A DNA stretch of 64,000 nucleotides from Buxus sempervirens. Taxonomy: Eukaryota; Streptophyta; Magnoliopsida; Buxales; Buxaceae. A program made the position numbers and the translations under genes. The notes beneath the pieces are model-generated. The model was not told the DNA's origin. It did not search any database and saw only the letters and a list, made by a program, of their open reading frames with translations. Positions 10,271 through 22,756 of this stretch are shown piece after piece; the first letter of the stretch is position 1, and every line of letters starts with the position of its first letter. Location: positions 27,600,036-27,664,035 of the forward strand of contig OX387194.1 of the NCBI GenBank assembly GCA_947561395.2. Reading direction: 5' to 3'.

Positions 10271-13200
10271 TGGAACGCCCCGATTTTGGGTCCATTCCCA
10301 AACCCGAGGTGTTATGGTAAATAAACAAAGCAACTAAAGAAACTGGATAATTTAAAACTATTTCTAACTTTATAATCAGAGTAAATGCGGAAACTTAAAT
10401 TCAAATTCTCTTTATTAATCAATGAATATGATATACAAGTATTTCAACTTCTATGAGCATCCTACATCTATATAGATTACCTAGCTACAACTAGCCCAAA
10501 ATTTGACGTTCTCACCAAGAGTATCTGAAAAATGGGGAGAAACCGGAGTGAGAATAAATCTTAGCAAGTAGTAATGTGCATGATGTAAAATAGTCCATAA
10601 TTTTACAATAATAGTCATGAGGTGAATGATAAAACCAAAACCACGATAAGACGATGATATAACAATAACAAATACCAATCCAAAACAAACACGTGTGACA
10701 TAATAGGACTCATGAACTGAAACCACTTAATAAGATATTCTTGCCCCCATAGTTCGCCACATCACGACTTACATGATAGATGGTGCTCGCACCTGCAGTC
10801 ACTACCATCTCCTCCGTCAACCATCAACGCGGACCACCCACAAATGGGTTGGTGAGTACAATCCTCAGTCCAAAATAAAATCCCATCAAGGGTACCACTT
10901 CCGCGGAGGCCATACCAATCCGATCAAAGATTAATGGACCCACGACAACACGTCTAATACCAGTGCATGTGCAAGTTACAAGTGATCCTCAAGCACTGCC
11001 AAATCATAGCTCCAATGTGTGAGTCACAAGTAACCTACCAACATGACCAATATAAAGCTCGTGAAATTCAATGTCGCATTGAAGCATGTGGATGGTAACC
11101 TGAATAACAAAATAAAAACCATTTACCGAAAACAACCTCGGCTAAGATCAGGCCGCACCTGCAGCGGTCGAGGATTGCTGCCTACGTCGCCCGCACCTGC
11201 AAGTACGACGGATTGCATACTGGGGAGTTCCGAACAAGAATAACTTACCAACCAATCCCTTTCACTTCCTAGCTAAGCTATGGATCCATACTAAGCATTG
11301 CCCACTAGACACAACTCACAATCAAAACCTTGAATAACTCAAAGATACAATATTCAGTGATAAACCTCGTACCAATAATCACAACCATGTCCCAAGTGCT
11401 GTATCCAACAATAATTTCCAAAACCAAGGTGTCCAACCAAAATATTCAAAATAACCATTAAACAGCTCTTTAACAGAGTTCCAGATCATATAATAAGAAA
11501 AGTACGAGAGTTTACAAAAATTCTAAATAAAAGGTTCAGATTTGAGTTGTGTTAGTGTGGGCATACTTAGTTTATCTTTCTAATTCAGTATTCATGTTAT
11601 TCTTTATTTCTTACAAAGTTTACTCCAAATCCTACACTTTGGTTCATCCGAAAATCCTTACTTTTAAATCCTTATTTACCAACTAATACCCTAAATCTCT
11701 AAAACCTTTGGGTTATGTTATTGATTCTTTCTAGAAGTTAATTTAGGTCTATTATAACTTGTTAGACTAAGTTTCATGCCTAGATTTCTAATGAAAGTGG
11801 TCTGAGTGCATAGGTATACCATAACTAGTCTTCTTTGATTCTTATTACATTCATTGTCCCAAATAATTATCCTTTTATCCGAGTTTAATTCCGTCACTTC
11901 CCACATCTCAAATTACCCTATTTACAGGTGTTAAAACATTAAAATTCCAAGAAAAATCATTTGAAGTTGAATCTGGGCACAAATCCCAAGTTTTGAATTT
12001 CTGACAGATGGTTGCTCGAAGGGTCACTCGGGCGACTGCTCTAGCGGTTAAGTTTTCAGGTTCTGTTATTTTCCAAAGGCCTATCGCCTGAAGTAACGCT
12101 CGAGAGGTGTATCGAGCGCTTCGGCTATAAAACTGTTTTTCTTCACTTTATGGAAATTTTCGAACTTTCTATACATACTATTAACTTGATTTGATTCTAA
12201 ACATCTGTTTTCCATCCTAAACTAGTTCTGAGACAACCCTAAACTAATCCTATCACCTTTTTTCCTTATCTTGAGTTTCTTTTTAAGTTCAAACTCATCA
12301 TGAACAACCTTTTCTTGATTTCTAAAAGAAAGTTAAATCACCAAACAATTCTTTATAAACAAATAAGCTTTTTCCCATGAAATCCAACTTCAAAACAATA
12401 CGATCAAACATCAAAATCACAAGAAAACATGCAGTTCCTCCAGTTTCAAGGGTTTGCTACTTGCCTTATGATGAACCCAGATTTTTTTTTAGAAACTTTG
12501 TCTGTGCCTGTTTTTGGCGGTCGACTGCACCCCTCTAGACTTTTCCAATTTAGATCTCCACTATTCAGTTTGAAGTCTTCCATGAGTAGAATAAAACCAT
12601 AAAATTTCAGCCCATTCCAACAGTTGGATATTCCTAACTCACCGCTCGAAGTTGGTTGGTTGGCCATCTCTGCAACTTCTTTCTAATTCCTCTCTTTTCT
12701 CTCTTCTTTCCTTCTATTTTTAGCTCCTATCACTTATGCACGAATTTCCCTCTCCTTTTAACTTATTTTCAAAACCTAAAACACTCTTTAAACCTCTCTT
12801 TTATAGCCTCTCTAATAGACCAACTCTAATTAGGTTTAGCTTATTCTAATATACTAAGTGTATTCCCTTTTCTACCCTTCTCCTTAATTTAACTCCTTTA
12901 ACTCTCTTTTAAAGGATCTCCTAATTAATTTTCGTGCTTAATCTTATTCCAAATTTTAAATTGAAGTCAGAATTTTATTATTCACTTAAATTACCTATAT
13001 TTTGGATCCTAAATAGTATAATTACCATTAGGCCCTTCTTCTACCCTTTCAGCCTTAATTTCATTGTTTTACATCCAACTAAGCTAAGATTTTGTCTAGT
13101 TGAATTTGTTGACTTAATAACTAATTATCTTATTTTCTTTCCTGAATTTAACAAATTGAAATGACCAAATTACCCTTCCTCTTTAAATTCTTATTTTATC

Positions 13201-13295
13201 CTTTATATCTCTCTACCATTATCTTTCTTAGTATTTCCTCCATAATTTATTCCTTAATTATTTATTTTATTTTTAGGAAAATCCAGGGTTTTACA
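10271..13295 (-). mobile_element. Family A solo-LTR-like element with 5-bp TSD AATTA
   Basis: A complete minus-strand element bounded by TGGAACGCCCC (10271) and GGGTTTTACA (13295), with AATTA on both sides (10266-10270, 13296-13300). On its own strand it has an exon-1-like part, a GC-type donor (AAG|GCAAGTAGC, about 12465-12455), a GCTCGAG-type cluster at 12000-12130, a hairpin array at 10757-11210, and a decayed acceptor hairpin at 10550-10562. It encodes nothing. It separates the LINE ending at 10257 from a minus-strand LINE relic starting at 13301. Confidence 0.93.
10757..11210 (-). repeat. Hairpin array (GCACCTGCA loop)
   Basis: The element GCACCTGCA recurs with different complementary flanks: CCGC/GCGG at 11153-11166 and CGTCG/CGACG at 11185-11210. 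A further GCACCTGCA lies near 10790. The position within the element matches the arrays of other family A copies. Confidence 0.5.
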
Positions 13296-13300
13296 AATTA

Positions 13301-14290
13301 AGGCAGGCACCCAACTCATCGATTTCAGACTCTCGCGGATCCCTTCTAAACTGAAGATTCCACACTAACCCATTACCCAACCCGGACAGGATGTCAGAAA
13401 CAAAAGGATCCTTTAATTGATGAATCCTGAAGAGATGAGGAAAAGTAATTACAGGTTTGAACCCCCCCCCCCCCCCACCAGATATCCGACCAAAAATGGA
13501 AAGTATCTCCCATTTGGAGCTTGAAAGATACCAGAGGCAAAAAAACATGAGACAGCTTGAAAATAGACTTCTAGAGACAATCATAAGGAATTCTGATACT
13601 ATGAATAATCTCCCTACCATTGTGGTGAACTCCAAACTTACTCGCAATCACCTGACTCCACGATGTCCTCCTTTCCTGACCGAACCTCCACATCAATTTT
13701 GGTAGTAGAGCAGAATTCTCCAAATAAACATTCCCCAATGATAGACCTCTCGCACTCAGGTCCCTTGTGACAACCTCCCACCTAACCAAATGATCCTTCT
13801 TATGTTTGCTCCCCCCTTCCCATAAAAAGTCCCTTTACATTTTCTGAATAATCTTCACAACCTTTATGGGAATTCCAAACAAAGACATAAAGTACAATGG
13901 TATATTAGCAACCGACACTTTTATTAAAGTTACTCTTCCTCCCTGAGACAAATAGTTTCTCCTCCACATAGCCATTGTATCCCCTTAAGTCACTGATTGT
14001 ATCTCCCTAAGATTGTGTTGGTATCCCCAAAAGATTTTGCATGTATTGTATCTCCTTAAGTCAGTGCTTGTATTGTATCCCCTTAAGTTAGTGCTTGTAT
14101 CCCCGTAAGTAGTAGCTTCTATCCCCGTAAGACCCTCGTTGTATCCCCCTAAGATTATGTTGGTATCCCCCAAAGATTGTGCATGTATCCCCATAAGAAA
14201 CTACTTGTATCCCATTAAGTCACTGATTGTATCCCCCTGAAATACCACTTTTTGCAAGATTAACCTTAAGCCCATATAGCATCCAACATA
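13301..14290 (-). pseudogene. LINE ORF2 relic (RT C-terminal part) with embedded minisatellite
   Basis: The minus strand reads as an L1-type reverse transcriptase: YGLKVNLAKSGIS at about 14290-14245, then LSQGGRVTLIKVSVANIPLY, FMSLFGIP, HLVRWEVV, LMWRFGQERRTSW and FPHLFRIHQLKDPFVSDIL down to 13301. A minisatellite (13981-14240) interrupts it between the NLAKS motif and the LSQGG block. There is also a G15 tract on this strand (13462-13476 as C). Frames shift several times. It is cut at the family A insertion (13295). Confidence 0.85.
13981..14240 (-). repeat. Minisatellite, core GGGGATAC, about 30-bp period
   Basis: About nine or ten imperfect units occur, each with TGTATCCCC (plus strand; GGGGATACA on the minus strand) followed by TAAGT or AAGAT and a variable spacer. 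It lies inside the LINE relic, and the core matches the LINE sequence at the array edge, so it probably grew from LINE sequence by slippage. Confidence 0.8.
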
Positions 14291-14730
14291 GAATAATTTA
14301 GGAACACCATGCCAGCATTCAAATCACAATCAAACCATCTCAAGTTTGTAAATGAATTAACCCAACAATTCTTACAGCATCATCATAAAATTTGCACACT
14401 TCATAGAAATATTGTCCCATGTTGACAACACAATTTGAGCAAGCTTGAGCAACCAGGAAAAAAAAGGAAGAAATTACACACGAAACCAATTGAAAGGTTC
14501 ACGAAATCCGCTCCTTAACCAAACACAGCAACCTCCTGCTCCGTGTTATAAACTGAACAAATTACCTGAAACATTCATCAAAAACTGTAATTCATCGAGA
14601 ATGAAACTGTAATCCATCAAGGAAGCTCAAATACCTGAATAAAAACAATTAATAGTTAAAATGAAAGAGAAACAACTCAATTGCTTCACATCATGCTTGA
14701 CGATTTCGTGCCTGTCTTGAGGGTATTTCA
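14291..14730. other. No recognisable feature
   Basis: AT-rich sequence with no convincing frame, end motif or repeat. It lies between a LINE RT fragment and a short tandem repeat, and may be the decayed core of one of the LINE copies. Confidence 0.4.
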
Positions 14731-14820
14731 TGAATGATAGTATATCATTAGATAAAATTGATGAATGATAGTATTTCATTAGATACTATTGATGAATGAT
14801 AGTATTTCATTAGATAAAAT
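14731..14820. repeat. Tandem repeat, three units of 31 bp
   Basis: Three head-to-tail copies begin TGAATGATAGTAT at 14731, 14762 and 14793, differing at one to three positions. No coding role is seen. Confidence 0.88.
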
Positions 14821-14869
14821 ATTAAATTTTATAGTCTTGTTGGTAAGCTATTTTTCCTTTCTTCCCTAG

Positions 14870-15100
14870 AGCTGGAAACCTCCATTGGTAAGCTAGATGA
14901 TCTAATTTCTCTGGCATCACCCAGGGAACTTAAACCAGTTCCAAAAAATAGTTCCAAATTTCTGTAGCAAACTTGCAGTGTAAGAAGAGATGATCAATTA
15001 TTTCTTCATTCTGAAAACATAGTACACATACTGTCGGCATCCTTACCATAATCTTTCATCTCCACTGTAACATATCATGGGAAAGTAGAAAATATTCTTC
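14870..15100 (-). pseudogene. LINE ORF2 zf-RVT fragment
   Basis: On the minus strand the frame reads CVLCFQNEEIIDHLFLHC, the CxxC...H..C pattern of the zf-RVT domain at the C-terminus of plant L1-type ORF2 proteins, followed by KFATEIWNYF. Because it lies 5' of the RT fragment at 14290-13301 on the same strand, it must come from a second LINE copy or from a rearrangement. Confidence 0.8.
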
Positions 15101-15108
15101 TATAGAGT

Positions 15109-15632
15109 ATGGCTAGCCGTGGGAGCTGCTTTAATCAAGGTTGCTGGAGTCCACACAATGTACGTACACAACAAGGGATCTCTTCGCATCTTCGAAGGCA
15201 GTGGAGTATTCAATATCATCATGCTAAACTACTACAAAGCAGGCTCCGTTATCGTAAACTAACAATTCCAAGACGAAGGTCCTTGGATATTGAGCATATT
15301 AACAATGATGCAGTTGAATGTGCGTTGAAGTTAATAAAAAGAGAAACTCGGCACATGCTTAGCTGTTTAAGAAGGCAAAGGGCATCAGAAATGTTTAGAA
15401 ATGCTAAAGACAGGGATGAGGACATTGAATAGTGTTCACATAAGGTACGAGATATTTATGGAGACACCATTTTTCAATCAGAGTCAGATATATGGAATGA
15501 AAGTAGGGCTGTTTTGGAACAAGATTCCAACTACTTAGACTTTGAATCACCTCTAAAGCAAGGATGTAAGGTGGTTATAGCATTTGAACCTGAAGACGCA
15601 GATTCTTACTCATGTTCAAAGGGATTTTAGAT
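15109..15632 (+). pseudogene. Unidentified broken reading frame
   Basis: A frame from 15109 is open for 107 codons, stops at 15430, and stays open after the stop to about 15632, including DIYGDTIFQSESDIW and GCKVVIAFEPEDADSY. Over 15119-15270 the +1 frame also reads well (VAGVHTMYVHNKGSLRIF), so a frameshift near 15270 is likely. I do not recognise the family. The coding-like composition suggests a decayed gene or transposon ORF rather than chance. Confidence 0.35.
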
Positions 15633-15972
15633 TTTTTTTAGCAATCGTAGTATAAGTCTTGGTATGCAATGAACTTTGTTTTTTCCTATTTTATTATTGC
15701 GATGATTACTGTGTGGGAAATAATAACATTTTGATTGTATATAACCATCATATTAGTAAAATCCTATATTTACCAGTGTTATTTTGTGTGTTGTTTTGAG
15801 TAGACAGATTAAGCGCTTATAATTGTTATCATTAGTTCAAATTTTTAGGTTCGTTATTAACGCCTTATCAGTCGCTTCATGCATTGCTCACGTAGTCATA
15901 CACGGACAATTATTCCATTATTGTGGTTTTATTCGATGAATATGAACTTGAATATATGTGTAGATTTAATTG
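15633..15972 (+). other. Non-coding, intron-like stretch
   Basis: T-rich sequence with stops in all frames lies between the broken frame ending at 15632 and the ATG at 15973. It could be an intron or spacer of the disrupted locus. Confidence 0.3.
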
Positions 15973-17499
15973 ATGGGTATGGCCGACCATGGAGATGATA
16001 TACGTGGCAGCAAGAGTGTAAAATCCCAAATTTCTGATTGATGTCAAATTCGTAAATTTAAGTATTTAATTTTTAATACCTTAATAAAATAATATTTGAG
16101 GTAAATGGTTAGGCAAGAGAGAAATTTAAATTTAGGAAAGGGGTGAAAAATATAGTAAGTGGGGGATAAGCCAAGGGAAAATTTTAATAACAAAATTTTA
16201 TTTCAGGTGGGCGAGCAATAAATAAATTAGGTTAAGTGTGGACCTCTGCGAAGTCGATAAATAGGCTGCTAGGTTAAAAATTTTGGATTGGGGGAAAGAA
16301 ACCAGAAGCCGAGCTCTGATAATTGGATGGTGAGAGGAAGGAGAAATATCCCAAGGGTGTTACATAGGGTCGAGCTCAGATCTAATTAGATCTGGATGCT
16401 GCTATGGACCTGAGGTCATCGGCCGTTAAATCTTCTTTTCGGAGGTGATTATCAAAAAGGTTGGAAGCTAAAAGAAATCCTCAATATATCATGTGAGTAG
16501 CATCGTTTTCCTCTGTGTATTGGATTTGTTTTCCTTGGATTAGCCAAACTGCATGTTTGTGGAAAAATGTTAGTTTCGAACGTGGATTATTGAATAGATT
16601 TTTGAGGCGTGATATAAAACGTATTAGATTAATTTCGATTTGAGTTGAATCGTCTATTTAAGGTGGTAGAAGTATAGAAAAATTGTTGTAGAGGCATGAA
16701 AACAGGACAGTCATGGCTAGATCGTGTTAATAGTGAGTGAAAACATCACCGTGAAATACAGGGGGGTTTCTGCTGAGCTGCCGCCAACCTTTTCTCCTTA
16801 GTGGCAGCTTAGCGCATACAAACATTTGGGTCCACCGACCTGGCGCCAAGGGGCCCGAGGGCAATGCACCCTCGCAATTTCCAGGGAATGTGCGACTGAC
16901 CAATTTGAGCCCATTTTTGGTACTTTAATGCTTAATCATCTTAGCTAGCAGTTCAATTAGGTTGCTAGAAAGATTTTAATCTGCTCCAAACCTTCAGAGA
17001 TCATTGGGTCAATTATTGGTAGGTTTTATGAGTTCCCAAAAGTGATATTCAAAGGACTGTTTGTAGTCAAATTATTATTCTTGATATCCTGAGTTCGTAA
17101 CTTTGCTTTATCCATGATTTATAGCTGTTTTCCAGTTTGTGAACTTGTTTAACCTGAGTTTTAGCGGTTTGTCAAGTGTTGAGCCGGATTTATGAGTATT
17201 GTCCTTTTGTGAGTAAAAGATGGTATTACTGGTTTCAAATTGGTGTTTTGGGTTAAAATTCTTCTGGAGTCCCATGAGTTACTGTTCTAGTCCGAAGGGA
17301 CCTGTGATGAGGTTATATGGTGATATACATGATGATGAAAATGTTTGGTTTATTGTGTTGACAGTGGTGAGTTTTTGAAATTGTTTTTCTGTTTTGGTTT
17401 AGCTTCACCTGGATCCTTGTCTAAGCTTAGTAATGTGATGGTATTGTTTATTGGTGTAATTGCAGAGCCTTTTGTGTTGCCACAACTGGTGCAGAGCAG

Positions 17500-17625
17500 C
17501 TAGAAACCCTAAGTAGGCCTGGTTGTCAGTGCCAAAACCCTGAGTAGGCTGGCATTGGATGACGAAACCTTGAGTAGGCCGTCATTTTAGAGTATCCGAA
17601 ACCCTGAGTAGGCCGAAACTGTGTA
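17500..17625 (+). repeat. Hairpin array (AAACCCTGAGTAGG loop)
   Basis: Four units share the loop AAACCcTGAGTAGG and carry different stems, including ATGACG/CGTCAT and GTGCCA/TGGCAT. The same loop appears in the elements at 28109 and 51612. Confidence 0.75.
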
Positions 17626-17854
17626 CATGGAGGTGTGGACGTCTCCTTGGCATGTTAATTAACCAATTTAAGCAATAGTCATGACATTGACCATTCGTTG
17701 ATTTATCGGTATTGTAGTTGGATTTTTGTGGAAACTGTTATTGGGATTTTGGAGTTCCACTTCGAAATTTTCTCTATTGACTATGGTGCTCGTTATTTAT
17801 CGTGGCATGTTTATAACCGATGATAACTATTTTTGCATGCATATGCTACTCACT

Positions 17855-17898
17855 GAGATATTCGTATCTCATCCCGTTTGCTTTTGTTTTGTTTTTAG
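17855..17898 (+). promoter_or_regulatory. Acceptor-side hairpin plus 3' splice-site-like tract
   Basis: GAGATA-TTCG-TATCTC forms a perfect 6-bp stem with a TTCG loop at 17855-17870, followed by a T-rich tract and TAG at 17896-17898. This is a clear example of a motif present in most family A copies. The splice role is inferred from the downstream pyrimidine tract and from donor-like sites 1.3-2 kb upstream in each copy. Confidence 0.6.
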
Positions 17899-18372
17899 AT
17901 ATTCGTGGTGAGGACGAATCTTGAGGGTAGTTTTCTTAGTCATGTGAGTTTACTTTAGTTTGGGATTATTTTAGCGTACTTTGTTATACAGTTATTGTTG
18001 TATTCATGTTTTTCCTTCACTCTGATATTGCGATCCTGAGAGATATGTTAACCTCTGGAGATGGGTTACTGTTTCCCTATGTAACTCGAATTTGGGGCAT
18101 TACAAAGAGGGATAGAGATGGATTGCCATCTACTGTGTATCAGGTAAAAAGAAATCACAATGTCGTTCTGGTTTGAACTTGTAATTGTTTCACATTATAA
18201 TCTTTTATTTTTGTTGTTGATGCAGGGCCTGCGGGTCTAGATGCGATGGTGGCGGCTGCCAGTGAGATGCAGCGATGTTGTACCTCTCTTGATTCGTACA
18301 TCGAGAGGTGCCTCCATGCACGTACTGGGTGTTAGCACTTGATTTTTGCACCCCTAAAATGAAGAAAAAATG

Positions 18373-18410
18373 AAAAGTCAAACCCTGAGGGGGTCAAAAA
18401 TTGACTTTTT
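18373..18410 (+). promoter_or_regulatory. Inverted TTGAC pair (W-box-like) of family B
   Basis: AAAAGTCAA and TTGACTTTTT face each other around a CCCTGAGGGGG core, forming a long inverted repeat with an inner small palindrome. The same layout is kept in all four family B copies (27834-27870 reversed, 47370-47405, 61884-61920). TTGAC is the core of the WRKY binding site. Confidence 0.55.
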
Positions 18411-18889
18411 GATTCAAGTAAATTTGGCCATCAAACTTCATCTCATTAAAAAGAGCACTTCGACACAGTTCCAACACAATTGAGTTTGTTGGAATCGGAG
18501 TCTAGATAAGAAAGTTATGAACCGGTCAAACTTTTGGGGAGAGAAAAGTTGACTTTTTGCTTGACCCCAATTCAATTGCCCAAATTGATCCCAGTGGATA
18601 GGTGGTTCCGAGCTGATTCCAACGACACTAAGTTTGCTGAAATTGGACACCGGACGAAGAAGTTATGGGCAGTTGAAGTTTCAGAAAAACTGCCCGTGTG
18701 GTAAAAAGGCAGCAGAAAGCAGAATAAATCAATAAAATAAACAAAATAAATGTATTAAATATTTTAATAATATTTTCAATTAAAAAATCTCGTTTTATAA
18801 CAAAATAATAAAATAAAATCGAATATAAATCTTACAAAAAATCAAATTGAATAGCGGTTTGAAATCCAAACATTTTAAAAACGTGCTTG

Positions 18890-19080
18890 CCCGTATTTGA
18901 ATTGCGGGCAGGGCATGCCCGTACTCCAAATACGGGCAAGCCTTCTGCAAGGGGACATGCGTCACCGTACGATGGGACACGCGTCCTGTACGGGTGATTC
19001 GCGCGAGATTTGCGCACGAGGGCGGCGCGCCTGTATTTGGAATGCGGGCAGGGCGCGCCCGTAAATCAATTGCGGGCAAG
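18890..19080 (+). repeat. Family B hairpin array (GCCCGTA stems)
   Basis: At least four inverted repeats occur with stems such as TGCCCGTA/TACGGGCA and GCCCGTA/TGCGGGC around short AT-rich loops. Similar units recur at 19885-19985. Here the stem is conserved and the loop varies. Confidence 0.7.
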
Positions 19081-22000
19081 GCATGTAAATAGGAGGGCCA
19101 GCCCCCCCATTTCGCTAAGCTGGCCCCCTAATGGTCCCCCCTCTCCTTCTTTGCCCCCTGCTCGTCCAGTACCCTGCCAAACCCTATCACTTCCAACCCA
19201 ATACCCAAAATGCCCTTATACCACCCTTAAACCTTGCATAAACCTTTGTTCTTTTAACTCTCTCAACCTCATTGTAACCAGACCCTTTCAAAACCAACTT
19301 GGGAAATCCACGAAGGCGCGGAAGTGCTGCCAAAATTCTCGGAGAACCCCGACATCATCAAATCAAAGAGTTCTTAGCGTGGTAATGTTTCTAGTAACTT
19401 TCTTTTTAATCTAAATGTGGTTTTTCTTATTCAAACACTTTTAAATTTCTCTTATTACATTGCTACTAATCTGTTTGTTTCATTTCTGGTGGAACCCTCC
19501 CATGCAAATAAGCGACACTTTATGGGATAAAAAGAAAGTGGACCCATAAAACAAACAAAAGGAAGAAAAATAATATATTTTGGGTTAATTGATTTCAAGC
19601 AAGAGGGGTTTGTCCTCTTTGTATATTCCCATGTAATCTCATCCCACCCCTCTCTCCTTTTTCACTTTGCCTAATTGAAAGATGACTCAACAAAATGAAG
19701 AGAAGAAGAACTACACCCCAATGCAAAAGAAAGGGAGAAAAAGAAGATTTCCAAGCCAAATAAGGATATTTGCAGTATAATAGAAGTGCTGAGAACCACA
19801 ACCGAGGCCACCAGAGGTCCCAAGAAGATAGCTGGAATGATCTCAGCCAAAATTGATGCAAAAGTGTGAAATCAGGCGGTGCCCGTAGAGGCAGTGCGGT
19901 CTGGGTATGCCCGTATTTGCTATACGGGCAGCCTGAACCGTATTCCACTTACGGGCAAGGCCAACCCATATAGTAAATACGGGCAAATTTAAAAGTAACT
20001 TAAAAGATTAATTTTTCCGGCCCGGTTGGATCCACTCTGACCTGAACTGGCCTGACCGGACCCAAGGACTTAATTGGGCTGTTCTTAGCCCTTTATTGAC
20101 CATGGGCCTAAATAGGCCCACCAAGATTCCCCTGGACCCACTTAAGGGGCCCACCTTTGACCGGCCCAAACCAGGCCCGTTTTCAACAAACGGGCCCAAG
20201 GCCACTTGACCACTAGCTAATGGGCCAAGTCCAAGCCCGATAAGCCCTTAATATTCTTAAATAATTTAATAAATAACCAAAAAGGGTTACCCAATAACCC
20301 TACTGGGCCCAAGCCCAACTTTGGCATCCCACGGGTCTTCCAACAGGACCCGTATCCGACCCACCTCACCTAAATAAAAAGATAAAATAAATAAAAAGGG
20401 TCCACACCACCAGAGGGTCCCGCCAGACCAAACAAAGTGGCATGCTGGACTAGGATGGGTGAAACTGACTCAAAACCAGGGAGACCCGAGGGACCCGTCA
20501 AACCAACGGGGCGGGCCGGGGTGTCTTCGGATTCCCCCGAACGTAACCGAGGACTTAGCTAGAACTCTGAAAAGCCGCAGACCAGACTTAGACCCGGATA
20601 GAGCAATCACATTGTCTGCCTGCACCTCTTAGGCAGTGGCAACTCCGAATGTCCCGAGGCACGCACAAATCACATGCGCCCCGTGTGCGATCTAGATTTA
20701 GGTGCGCACACTGGGGATCAGTGTAAAATCCTGAATTTTTAATAACATTAAAAATTTGATTTTATGGTTGTTAATTGATTTAATTGATGGAAAATTTCAG
20801 AAATGGAGAAAAGTAAGTCATTTAGAGGAAAATTTAGAAAATTAAGATGCAGTGGACTATTAAAAGGGTAAAGTGGTTAATGGAGTTTCATTGGCTGGGT
20901 TTTGGGTGATTTCGTAGTGTGGCGAGCAAGTGATCAAGACAAATTTAGTAGTGGCTATGTAGGAAACCTCGCTGGAGTGGCATGCACTTGAGCAGGCTTT
21001 AAAACAAATTGTAGTGCGGCAACTAAAAAAACTATAAATTGGAATCTAAATTCTGATCGTCGATTATTTTCGTTGGTTGCTCGAGAGGGAATATCAGAGA
21101 ACTCCGTGAAGGAAAAAGATAGGGTTTGAGAAGATCAAATTTGGATTTCGGTGGGGTTAGAGAGAGATTAAATTGGTCATTGATCTCTGTTCAAGTAAGT
21201 TGTAGAGGAGCTGCGGCAGCAACCTTCTGTTCGTCCAAGAGTAGTAATCTCAGTCAATTCAACTTAATTCAGGTAAGATTAGCTTTAATTAAGATATATT
21301 TCATTGAATTTTAGCATCATTCGAAGTAGAATTCAGATCTGTAGAGATTTGACCAGGTAAGCAAGATTTCTGCAATGGATGTATGATCGATTAGATCTGG
21401 AGTGGAGATTTCAGAATTTCTTTTGAGAATCGGGGGTTTTAGCAACTTGAATTCAGCGTTTAGAAGTAAGTAGCACCTTGATTTTCGTTTGGAATGAATA
21501 AATCGAAAAGTTGAATTGTTTGGTGCGATAAAGTTTGCTGAAATTTCTGTTTTATTGTTAATGGCGTTTAGCATTGTGGAGGATGATTTTATGAGTCAAT
21601 TAAATTCAAATATATATAAATAGATTGTTTGGATGGTTAGAAGTATGCTGGAATTGGTTTGAATGAGAAAAACCAGATCAGTCATGGTTGAATTTCATTT
21701 GCCGCAACTCAATCTATCAATTTTTGACTGGGCGCCTAGGGCTGCTCAATGCCCTGTGGTAGGCGCCCATTGCCAAAGGAGATTATTTTTTTTAGTTGGG
21801 CACCTAGGGCTGCCTAGGCCCCCAGTGGTAGGCACCCAGAGTAGAAATAAGTTCATTTAGCACTATTTGGATCATTCAACTTGGGGTTTTACTTTAAGGG
21901 ATTAGTTAGAGATAAATAAGGGAATTTGGAGGGAAGTAAGAGTTGATTAACTTAGGAATCATAAGAGAAGTAATTTGCATAAGAAGGATCATTAAATGTA

Positions 22001-22756
22001 TTAAATGGTTCCTAATTACACTTAGGTGTTTATAATGGCAATAATAGAGGTTTATATGAACTCTTTGGTATGTATTACATGACTGAGATTATTTTAAGGT
22101 GTTTTAGATGATCATTGCAGAAAAGTTTAACTAATTAAAAGGTGGGGAATTATGATTACCATTTAAGTAAACTATAAGACTTAAAGGAAGGGATGAGTGG
22201 CTTATTTGAGAAGGATGATCAAGATAAATTGAACAAGAAAAATGTGGATAAATTTTGGAGATTAAGGGAATATTCTTAATACAAAGGAATGTGAATGTTA
22301 AAATAATAGAATGTATATACGGGTTTTTGACCCTAACATATTAGTAATGGTTTAATATCAATTTGACAACTGTAATATACTATTGAGAATGATTGGTGGA
22401 TGTTCCAAAAGAATGTTACAGGAAAAATATTTTAATTAAGCAGTTAATTCCATACTCCTCATTTAAGGTAAATGATTGTTGAATAAAGAGGGGTATTAGG
22501 GAGTTTATTTTGGGAATTGGAAAGACTATAAGAATAACACTTATAAGACTCATCATTTAGACTACTTTGTGTCTATAAATTCTGATTGTATTAATTTTGA
22601 CAAACTCTGATTTCTAGCAATGGGTTTTATCGTGGATTAGACATGAATGGTATGATTTTGGAAAGAATTGCATCGAGATGGTTTTATGTGAATTCTATGG
22701 AAAAGGATTTTAAACTGAATATGAATGATTGGATTTTTGTTTTCGAATTGGTTTTC

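Larger units (their letters stand above)
16017..18104 (+). mobile_element. Family A solo-LTR-like element with TSD AAGAG
   Basis: A complete 2088-bp plus-strand element, TGTAAAATCCC at 16017 to GGGGCATTACA at 18104, flanked by AAGAG (16012-16016, 18105-18109). It has a donor-like ATC|ATGTGAGTAGC (about 16493), a hairpin array at 17500-17625, the hairpin GAGATATTCGTATCTC (17855-17870) and an acceptor-like T-rich tract ending TAG (17896-17898). It disrupts an open frame. Confidence 0.95.
18330..20710 (+). mobile_element. Family B solo-LTR-like element with TSD CTGGG
   Basis: A complete 2381-bp element, TGTTAGCACTTGATTTTTGC at 18330 to GGTGCGCACA at 20710, flanked by CTGGG (18325-18329, 20711-20715). 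Near the start it has an inverted TTGAC pair (18373-18410) and two copies of a module with TTCCAAC...GAGTTTG (18456-18680). Hairpin arrays with GCCCGTA stems lie at 18890-19080 and 19885-19985. Near the end are the conserved blocks GGGGTGTCT, CCGCAGACC and GTGGCAACTCCGAA. The end blocks recall LTRs of large Ty3/gypsy (Tat/Ogre-like) elements, but that is an inference. Short reading frames inside (19010-19414, 19595-19948) are not genes. Confidence 0.93.
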
